From contig CP142451.1 in assembly GCA_038049695.1 (NCBI GenBank), positions 65,229,501 through 65,293,500 on the forward strand: a stretch of 64,000 nucleotides of DNA, written 5' to 3'. Position numbers and translations under genes: made by a program. This DNA is from Cinnamomum chago. Its lineage: Eukaryota > Streptophyta > Magnoliopsida > Laurales > Lauraceae. The notes under the pieces are model-generated. The model worked only from the letters and a program-made list of their open reading frames with translations, did no database searches and had not been told where the DNA came from. Positions within the stretch are counted from its first letter, which is position 1. Each line of letters starts with the position of its first letter. This document shows, piece by piece, positions 56,036 through 64,000 of the stretch.

Positions 56036-58312
56036 TCAAGGGCAGTACCGCTTCAAGAACTTCCCGTTGATAGGCAGCATACATTTGTCACCTTCTATGT
56101 TTAGAAGTGCGTATGCGCCACTGGAGAAGACTTTGTCAATGACGAAGGGTCCCTCCCATTTTGGTTCGAGTTTTCCTTTGGATTTGTGGGAAAAAACCAT
56201 TAGCCTTTTCACTGTAAGAACCAAGTCGCCCTTTTTATAGATGCGTTGCCTGACCTTTTTGTCGAAAGATCGTGCCATGCGTGCTTGGTACAGCTCAATG
56301 CTTCGTAAGGCTTCGAGTCGTCTTTCGTCGAGATTGTCCAGTTCTTGGAGTCTCAGTTTGGCATTGCTTTCTTGCATTATGTCATTTTGCAAAGATACCC
56401 TTAAGGAAGGAATTTGTACTTTCAAAAGGACAACAGCTTCGCATCCATAGACCAAAGAGAATGGTGTGCTATGGGTTGGTCCTCGAACGGTGGTTCGATC
56501 AGCCCACAAAGCTTCAGGTAGTTTGTCTCCCCAATCTCTTTTGTGACTAGAGAACATTTTCTTGAGAGTTTTGCAGAGTGTCTTGTTGAAGGCTTCTGCT
56601 AGTCCGTTTCCTGCCGGATTATACGGAGTCGAAGGACAATTTTGGATTTTGTATTTGTCGCAAAACCTGTAGAATCGTTGATCCCGAAATTGTGGTCCGT
56701 TATCATGAACGAATCTTTTAGGTATGCCAAAGCGGCAAATAATGTTGATGCGCAAGAATTGAAGGACTGATGAGGTCTTCATTTCACTGAGCGCAAACGC
56801 TTCTGACCACTTGGAGAAATAATCTGTAGCGGCGAAGATGAAGCGATGGCCTTTGCTTGACGGGGGAGAGATAGGACCTATGATGTCCATGCCCCAAGCT
56901 TCGAATGGCCATGAGATTGTTGTGGGGTGTAGCCATTCTGGAGGCATGTGGACATAGTCTCCATGAACTTGGCATTGGCGGCAGCGTTTAGCAAATTGCA
57001 TGGCGTCAAGTATCATGGTAGGCCAATAATATCCCAACCTTTTTATCTGATCGCAGAGCTTGGGACAAGCCTGATGAGCTCCACAAAGACTAGCATGTAC
57101 TTCTTTGAGGGTTTCCGCAGCCTCTTGTTGTGACAAGCAGCGCAGAAGTACTCCGTCGAAGGATTTTCTATAAAGCATTTTTGAAGGTATGTCCAAATGA
57201 AAGTTCGGGGCTAATCTTTGGACACTTACCCGTTCTTTTGGATCTTCAGGAAGGATTCCGAACATGGTGTAATCGATGAACGGATCTCTCCAGTCGCCGA
57301 TCGGAGGTTTGAGGATGGAGATCCGACTTCCGGCCAATTGGTGGCATTCAGCAACTGCTTGGTGTGTGTTAAGAAGAGGGAGAATCCTTCTTTGACACAC
57401 TGTAATTTGTATGTTTTCCCCTTCCTGGATTGCCATGGATGCGGTAAGTCCGACCAAGGCATCTGCATGGATGTTCTCACCTCTGAGGATGTGGATGATG
57501 TGACAGATGTCCAACCTTTGGCGAAGTGATTGTGCCTTATTGTAGTAAGGAAACAAATCAGGCTTCCTGACTTCAAATTTCTGATTCATCTGGTTGACGA
57601 TCAGTTGAGAGTCCCCAAAGACTTCCAGCATGGTGATGCCAGATTCTAGGGCGAGTTCCAATCTCACGATGAGAGCTTGGTATTCAGCTGCATTGTTTGA
57701 GCATGGTTCCACTAGCGAGAAAGCATGTGATATCATTTGCTTGTCGGGGCTAACAAAGAGGATGCCAGCTCCCGAGATCAGCTTTCTTTTTTCATTTGTC
57801 CTAGTTGCACCGTCAAAGTACATGTCCCAGGAGGCATTTGGTGAGAAGGTTTCCACGTTGTAGACTAGTCCGTCTGGGAGATCATCTCTGAGTGGGGAAT
57901 CTTTCGGCAACGGATGCTCTGCAAGAAAGTCTGCTAGAGCTTGGCCTTTGATTGCCTTTTGTGGTACATACCTAATATCAAATTGTAATAGAAGGATGGA
58001 CCATTTTGCCAGTCGGGCATTGAGAGAACCTGCTTTTGTGACAATGACCTTTAAGAGGTTGATCCTCGAAATCAGGTAAACTGTGTTCGAAAGAAGGTAG
58101 TTATGTAGCTTTTGTACGACGAACATCACCGCAAGGCATTCTTTCTCGACTGGAGAGTAGCGATGCTCCGCACCTACCAGCATACGACTGAGGTAGTACA
58201 GAGCAACTTCTTTGCCCTTGTCATTCTCTTGTGCGAGCAGAGCGCCCAGAGAATGGTTGAGAGCTCTTGTGTACAAGATGAATAGTTTTCCAGTGGTAGG
58301 GACAGCCAGCAC
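56036..58312 (-). pseudogene. pol: Tat pol: RNase H, second (archaeal-type) RNase H, integrase
   Basis: A 758-residue open piece. Residues about 1-130: Gypsy RNase H (LFILYTRALNHSLGALLAQ ... YSPVEKECLA). About 155-290: a second RNase H with the acidic set MYFDGATR, NNAAEYQAL, FGDSQLIVNQ and ENIHADAL, typical of the added Tat domain. About 390-450: integrase zinc module (CRQCQVHGDYVH). About 460-640: integrase core (AWGMDIIGPI, HDNGPQFRD, NGLAEAFNKT). Then a C-terminal domain ends KRYCP. It removes template RNA and inserts DNA. Part of the broken Tat polyprotein, with reverse transcriptase just upstream. Confidence 0.88.
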
Positions 58313-58369
58313 TGGAGGTTTAGTTAGGTATGTCTTGATGTCTTAAAATACTGCTTGACATTCAGCATC

Positions 58370-59233
58370 TCAAACAAAGTTCACACCTTTCTTCATTAGG
58401 CGAGAGAAGGGACAACATTTCCCTGAGAGATTGGAGATGAACCGTCTGATGTATGCCAATCTTCCTTGAAGTCCTTTCAATCCTTTTAAGGTTCTTGGAG
58501 AAGGCATTTCTAGAATAGCTTTGACTTTGATGGGGTCAAGTTCTATTCTACCTTTTCGAACTATAAATCCTAGGAACTTACCCGACGAGACGCCGAAGAA
58601 GCATTTCAAGGGACTCATTCGCAATTTGTGTTTGCGAAGTCGGAGGAAGACTTCCCGAAGGTCTTTTAGATGGTCTTCTTTTCTTCTGCTTTTGACGGCG
58701 AGGTCATCAACGTAACATTCCACCGTCTTGTACTGCATATCTTGGAATATCTTCATCATAGCCCTCTGATATGTGGCACCAGCATTTTTCAGACCAAATT
58801 GCATGACAGTGTAGCAATACAAGCCAAATGGGGTCCGAAATAATGTGTGTTTTTCATCTTCAGGATGCATCTTTATTTGATTGTAGCCAGAGAATCCATC
58901 CATGAATGTCATTCGCTCAAACCCACAGGTGTTGTCAATCATCACCTCTGGTATGGGGAGCGGGAACTCATCTTTGGGGCAAGCGCCATTTAGGTCTCTA
59001 TAATCAATACAGACCCTGATTTGCCCATTTTTCTTTGTCACGGGGACGATATTGGCCAACCATTCAGGATGTTGTTCCGCACGGATGAAGCCGACACTTT
59101 TGAGTTTTTGAGCTTCCTGTTCAATTTTGTCCATCACGTCTGGACGGAATCTTCTTTGGCCTTGTTTGACAGGCTTGATATCTTTTTGAAGATTGAGTTT
59201 ATGAACTGCTATTTTGGGGTCTAAGCTGGGCAT
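58370..59233 (-). pseudogene. pol: Tat pol: reverse transcriptase
   Basis: A 287-residue piece with the main reverse transcriptase motifs: RVCIDYRDLNGACPKDEFPLP, FMDGFSGYNQIKM, QFGLKNAGATYQRAM, the catalytic YVDDLAVKS, KCFFGV and the GRIELDPIKVKAI connection. The upstream piece reads KPVKQGQRRFRPD, normal for Gypsy. It lies between the G-patch/protease part and RNase H; the element's coding is broken. Confidence 0.9.
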
Positions 59234-59239
59234 TTCAGC

Positions 59240-59767
59240 ATAAGACCATGCAAAACAATCAACAAACTCACGAAGAAAAGAGATATACTAGGGTAACTCA
59301 TCATCCTTTATATTCTTACTTATGAATACAGGACGTGGGTCATCTGGTGTTCCCAAGTCTATCTTTTGAACAGGATCTTCTGTTGGAAGGGTCGAAGGTG
59401 GTCCCTTCACAATATTTTCAGAGGCTTCCAACTCAACGAAACCTTCTGGAGTTTCAAGGGCATTTTTAGACCAAGGCTTTGTTTCTGGCCAGAGGTCTTC
59501 AAGATCGATGATCTTCTCAAGGCTTGCTATGAGATGGTCCCAATCACCTGTTGAAACTGGGTCGAAGTAGCGTACTTATTTTGGAGACAATGGTTCTTCT
59601 GGGTCAGAACACCACATGTCTGTATCGTCGGATAATTCCTCTTCATCATCAGAGAAATCATACCGATTGGTAGAGCATCCCGGATCCTTGACGGGTGACT
59701 CTTCAAAGAGATATCTAGGGAGATCGATGTCTTCAAGGAAATGAGATGTTGAGGCTTGGTCGGCAAA
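59240..59767 (-). pseudogene. Tat linker between G-patch and reverse transcriptase
   Basis: Acidic, Ser/Thr-rich minus-strand coding remnants (for example SLDISLKSHPSRIRDA near 59700) without a recognised domain. It probably belongs to the pol linker. Confidence 0.4.
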
Positions 59768-60037
59768 TCAACTCCTCAGCATTTGTGTCAATTGCCTCAT
59801 GGGAGTGTCAGGATCATACCCCAACCCATGTGCAGATTTTTCTACATGACCGTAGAGTCTCCAATCTTCCAATTGACTTTTGGTCAAGGCGGGCTCCAAT
59901 GGTGTGAGAATACCGCGACCTTGCCCCAGACCGATTGAGTTTTGAGTGTCATAACCCATTTTCTTCATATTAGCTTGTGCCATAGGACTATATAGAAATA
60001 GTTGCGGCATACCTTCATTTTTGAAAGGTTCAAGCAT
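59768..60037 (-). pseudogene. Tat pol: G-patch segment
   Basis: A piece of 89 residues containing MKKMGYDTQNSIGLGQGRGI, which fits the G-patch pattern (a Gly-rich nucleic-acid-binding motif). It sits between protease and reverse transcriptase. G-patch segments are known at the protease C-terminus of betaretroviruses and in some plant Gypsy elements. The role, probably RNA binding or reverse transcription support, is inference. Confidence 0.6.
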
Positions 60038-60132
60038 GGAATTTGATGAAGAAGCTTCTGATCTGTGGGAGAAGATTGACTTCTCTTCTGTTGAAGTTGC
60101 CAGAATAACAAAGGAAGCAGACGTAGGATCTT

Positions 60133-60845
60133 CTACGTCGGTAGGTTCTCTATTGGAGGTAGAGCAGGCTGAACTTGTTGAGTGTCAGCTTGGCATGACG
60201 GTGTATCGTCTTCTGGCTCTGACTCTGAATCCGTGTCTTGCATGATAGACACGAAAGAGACAACAAACTTGCCCCCAGACTTTTGCTTTGTCTTCTTTGC
60301 CTTGGTTGTTATGACCAAAGGCTTTGAAGATTTGAGGGAGACAACGAATGGAGATGGATCTCTCTCTTCAGATTTACCGGAGGAGTTTTTTTCTTCCGAT
60401 GATCGCTGAGGAGCCTTGCCTTTATCTTTCTGAAGATTTTCAGCAAGGGGCGCTATTTCTTCGTCCTTTTCTTCTTTTTCATCTTTGTACATCTGAGCAT
60501 CTGCAAAGTGGACTTCTTTGCCTTTGAAGGGCTTTTTATCTGCAAACACTCGATGTATCGAGTCGTCATTGCTAACGAACTTGATGCATTGATGTAGAGT
60601 TGAAGGGACGACACCATTATTGTGTATCCAAGGACGCCTAAGGAGGGTTTGTAGCATAAAGGGGTTCTTATTGCGTACACAGTGACTTCAGAAATAAGAT
60701 CACCGATTTGAAACTTGAACCTGATTTTGCCGATAGGCCTTTGAGCGCTCCCATCGTACCCAAAGATGGATACAGACGTGTGACTCAGCTTGCTAGGTGG
60801 GATGCCCAGCTCTTCAAGCGCCGAAGTAGAGATGTGGTTAAGCAC
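60133..60845 (-). pseudogene. Tat pol: aspartic protease region
   Basis: Two overlapping frames cover a retropepsin-like stretch: ELGIPPSKLSHTSVSIFGYDG, then GKIRFKFQIGDL, then RRPWIHNNGVVPSTLHQCIKF, the usual tail of plant Gypsy proteases. A long acidic, Lys-rich linker (KDEKEEKDEEIAPLAENLQKD) leads to the G-patch piece. The family call rests mainly on the PWIHNNGVVPSTLHQ-like block. Confidence 0.65.
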
Positions 60846-62640
60846 AGACCCTGGGTCGATTGGACTCTGTCTATCAGTATTTCTTTGATGTACCCTGTGA
60901 AGTACAAGGGTCGGTTGTGCTTCATCTTGCCTAGCAGGAGGTCGTCCTTACCAAAGGTGATAGTTGCACTTGTTGCTTTCTGTACCGAGAGGCATTCGGT
61001 GCCTGATGCCTCAGTTTTCTTCTTTTCTCCCTTTGAGGGAGTATTTGATTTTTTTATCCTATAGTCCATTTCAATTTGTAAGACTTGTGGGGCATTTTTG
61101 TCGACATCCGTATTCAGCCTTTGCAGTTCTGAAATGAGACTATCACGAATTTGTGGAGACATTCGTAATAAGTCAAGGATGTGCAGTCATGCAGGTATGT
61201 GTTTGAAGTGCTCAATCAAGTCGTACTTGAAAGCCTCCTTCGGGCCTGCGTGTTCATTATTCTTGCCACTAAGGGCATTAACATATTGTGTTCCTGAAGG
61301 ATTTACATAAGAAGAAGAAGAAGAAGGTTGGTTGTAGTTTTTATGGTAATCCCGGCCAGAACGAGTACCTCTACCAACTTCAAGAGCTTCTTGAGAAGGG
61401 TCTTCTTTTGGAAGATCGTCCTTGGGATCCAAGGGTTGATCCTTCTCATTAACAAAGATGTGTCTGTAGCAGAGTCGACATCCTCAGTGATTGCGTTACA
61501 TGGAGCATTTCTGGGAACAAGTCCTGAACAACATCCAAAAACTTTTCTCCTTCATTGAGTAATTTGTCTGTCCAGACATCTCCTATGAGGTCAGGTATCT
61601 GGGACCAATTGATCAGGTCTCCATCGGCTGAAGTTTCTTCAGGATGATCGGTCGGAAGAGCAGTGAGTTGTGACGTCATGGTCTCTTTCAGGGGACGAAG
61701 GCTCAGAAGATGTTATCTCAGTGGAAGTCACCCAAGAAAATGCAGCTCCGAAAGATATACTATCTGGCATAGCCGGAGAGTACGTGTCTTCAGTAGATGA
61801 AGCTTCAGAGGCACAATCATCTCGAGCTATCGCATTGCAAGTTGCCGTGATAGGAGATCCCTCTAGAGTGGACTGCTGGGAGTCGGACTCATCATCGGAT
61901 GTGAGAGGATCTTCTACCCAGTAGTTTTCTCCATTTTCAGGAGTTGAGGGAGGAGGCACCTGTTGATTTTCAGGAACTTCCGGTTCCGGATTATGATCGC
62001 GAAGATCTTGCTATTGTTCTAAGGCAAGACGCTGCAAGATCCTTGCATATTCTTCAGGATCAGGTATGGGAGCCAAATCGTCTTCTTCGTCAACTCCTTG
62101 TGGTTCAACGTGGTTAGGTTCCACTAGAGCATTGACAGGTGCTGAGTCATCAACATTTTCTTGAACAGGCTCTTGGTCTCCTTCATCATTCGACCAGGAT
62201 CCCTGTAACCCATATGGGTCATACCAGATTACCGGCATAAGGTGAGATTCGGGAACCCATTCTTCTTGTGAGAGATATTCTCCTATTTCAAGGGATTCCT
62301 CCCACTCATCGGTGTCACCGAACTCCTATCCATCCATGGAGAATCCAATCACCGAATTGCAAGAGTATGATGCCCCCTGCACCGTTTCATTTCTGAATTG
62401 AGGTGGCATGAAATCACCAAGGGTAAATTTTCTTTCCACCTTTGAAGCCTTAGATTCTTCCGCTGCCCCCAGCAAAGCAGTGGAAGAAGTCTTTGCCTTT
62501 TCAGGGACTTCTTGCTTCGATTGAGCTTTCTCCTGCTGCTTGAGCTTGCAGAGTTGTCTCTTGGCTTGCCTTCGTTGTCGAGCGGTAGGCTTTGTTTGGA
62601 TGATCTCCCAATTTTCATCATCTAGGAGATCGGGATGTAC
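60785..62640 (-). pseudogene. Tat Gag-protease linker region
   Basis: Several minus-strand coding remnants in different frames, mostly acidic and Ser/Pro-rich (EPVQENVDDSAPVNALVEP near 62130, RGTRSGRDYHKNYNQPSSS near 61350). No recognised domain. Such a long, low-complexity spacer between Gag and protease is common in Tat elements. Confidence 0.5.
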
Positions 62641-62691
62641 TCATATATGTTGTCCGTCTGGTGTTGGATAAGGAACCAACTCTTGCGATGT

Positions 62692-63888
62692 TTAGGTCAT
62701 TTTTATCACCTTAAAGGAAGTGGTGGTCTTCTCCTTTGGTGATTTTAGAGTTTGTCCATACGACACCATGTTGATGGAGGCAGACCCATAGTTTTTTTCA
62801 AAGGTGATGACTCCGTTTTTCCACATCTCGTTGATCTTCTCTCTCACAACGAAGCATTGATTGAGAGGATGCGAGATCATCTGGTGGTATGGACAGTACC
62901 GAGGATCATTGGTTTTGCCAACATCTCCTGGTCTTTTGAGCTCAGGCAAGGCGAGTTTACCATTTGCTAGGAGAGCCTCGAAGATTTCTTTGACATCTTC
63001 ATTGAATGGGTATTTTTTCTCTACTCGTTCCCTGAAAGCATCAGAGAGTTCAGGTTTCTTACCTGCAACTTTATTTTCAGTTTTCTTTGGCTGCTGATGA
63101 GCTGACTTGGTTTGCACATTAAGAACCTCCTTTTTCTTTGGCTTTGAGGTCGTAATGGTAGCCGGCTCTTTCTTTGATGACTGCTGACTGTTGAGGTCTT
63201 TGATCACCGTTTCAGCCTCCATGGAAGCTTCTAGGAGTTCTCCCAGGTTCTTGGATTTGTTGCCGATAATCATGGAGCGGATCCTCGCTCTCATGTTGTT
63301 ACGACAGATGTCGACAACTAATGCTTGTGGCAGCACATCGGAGCATTTATATGCCATCGCCGTCCATTTGTGAATGAAGTCGTATGTTGACTCATTCTCT
63401 CCCTGTTTTAGGCTGCAGAGCTGTGCCATAGTAACAGGATGATCCTCACCTTTGAAGTGAGTCATGAAGCGTGTCTCTAGCATGGCCCAATTTTGGATGG
63501 AGTCCTCCGACAAAGTGGAGTACCAATCGAAGGCCGTACCTTTTAGGGTACTTGCAAAGAGACGGATCTTGAGGGCATCTTGATCTGAGATAGCTCCCGT
63601 CAGGATCTTGAAGTGGATAACATGCTGTCTGGCTGAACCTTTCCCCGTATATGTTTGGAGAGTAGGTTGTTTGAATTTTGCATGGAACTGGACTGAGTCC
63701 ATCCATAAGGGATATGGTGGCTTGATCACATGCTCCTTCAGTGTATCCTCTTCTTTTGCTTTAACCAGGATATCGTCAATGTCCTTTTTGGTAAGGGCGC
63801 GTGACTCACCGCTTTCTGCATTTTCCTCGTTATCTGGAGGAGGTTGGTTGTTTTCTTGACGCTGCAAAGTAAGAAGAAGATTTTCCAT
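62692..63888 (-). pseudogene. gag: Tat Gag
   Basis: A 398-residue piece; Gag coding appears to begin further upstream near 63995 (MNVLATNSEQPRNPPPDE). It contains a retrotransposon Gag core (KIRLFASTLKGTAFDWYSTL, SLKQGENESTYDFIHKW, RIRSMIIGNKSKNLGELLEA) and a C-terminal CPYHQMISHPLNQC motif, a zinc-binding-like pattern of Tat Gags. It forms the particle and packages RNA. The right window edge prevents a check of the leader and 5' LTR. Confidence 0.85.
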
Positions 63889-64000
63889 GAGAGCCTCAAT
63901 CCTTTGTTAACCTTGCTCCAATTGCTGGATTCGTGCGGTCGTTTCATCCGGAGGTGGATTGCGAGGTTGCTCGGAGTTTGTAGCCAAGACGTTCATCGTC

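Larger units (their letters stand above)
39083..64000 (-). mobile_element. Tat-lineage Ty3/Gypsy element, broken, cut by the window edge, with antisense PMD gene
   Basis: Minus-strand gag (from about 63995), linker, protease, G-patch segment, reverse transcriptase, RNase H, second RNase H and integrase occupy 56036-64000. A second RNase H after the first is the mark of the Tat lineage (Ogre, Retand and kin). Downstream of integrase in element sense are tandem repeats, an oppositely oriented PMD gene, more repeats and a probable 3' LTR at 39083-40752 with a polypurine tract against it. The 5' LTR is outside the window. Coding pieces are interrupted at roughly half a dozen or more points, and S3 sits inside it. 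Age cannot be estimated from one LTR; it is older than S3. Confidence 0.8.

Noticed and set aside
1-64000. CRISPR, bacterial operon or phage-like system
   Set aside because: Regular repeats here are LTR, subterminal or satellite-like repeats; all recognisable proteins are plant or plant-transposon types.

Overview
The window is plant nuclear DNA, almost certainly from an angiosperm with a transposon-rich genome. The evidence is the mix of plant-only lineages (Sirevirus-type Ty1/Copia, chromodomain Tekay-type and Tat-type Ty3/Gypsy, CACTA), plant-style split exons, and initiator-methionine-tRNA primer sites. I cannot name the species. I see no rRNA or tRNA genes, no CRISPR and no bacterial-style operon.

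Left edge (1-3.4 kb): the 5' part of a host gene on the minus strand. At least four exons splice in phase into a protein with an acidic N-terminus and a WHIM-like motif, as in DDT/WHIM partners of ISWI chromatin remodellers. Its first intron is full of A-rich and GCAGCA simple sequence. From 3.4 to 5.1 kb there is non-coding sequence, whose right part continues beyond 38.3 kb.

Centre (5077-38307): a nest resolved by target-site duplications (TSDs). A minus-strand Sirevirus (S2, TSD tgtaa) was hit by a plus-strand relative (S1, 7389-25636, TSD aaagg) and by a CACTA transposon (26225-33381, TSD att). S1 was hit in turn by a whole-looking Tekay-type Gypsy element (10923-21364, TSD gttac). S1 and S2 each carry an open gag but no pol, so they look like a gag-only family that relies on enzymes supplied from elsewhere. 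Their LTR promoters combine GGTCGACC palindromes with mitotic MSA-type motifs next to a TATA box. The CACTA element has no recognisable transposase but carries a promoter-like site and a multi-exon gene-like body.

Right part (about 39.1-64 kb): a broken Tat-lineage Gypsy element, minus strand, running off the right edge. It shows gag, protease, a G-patch segment, reverse transcriptase, a double RNase H and integrase. Between integrase and its probable 3' LTR lies an oppositely oriented, intron-bearing gene with its own TATA box. That gene encodes a plant mobile domain (PMD), a basic nuclear signal, acidic linkers and a coiled coil. It is interrupted by a third, coding-less Sirevirus (S3, 45109-51762, TSD ggtac). 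Several tandem-repeat blocks flank the PMD gene on both sides.

The main points of interest are the antisense PMD gene inside the Tat element, the MSA-plus-palindrome promoter of the gag-only Sireviruses, the 49-residue gag repeat that varies in copy number between copies, the youngest-looking insertion (S3) having no coding capacity, and the gene-carrying CACTA element.
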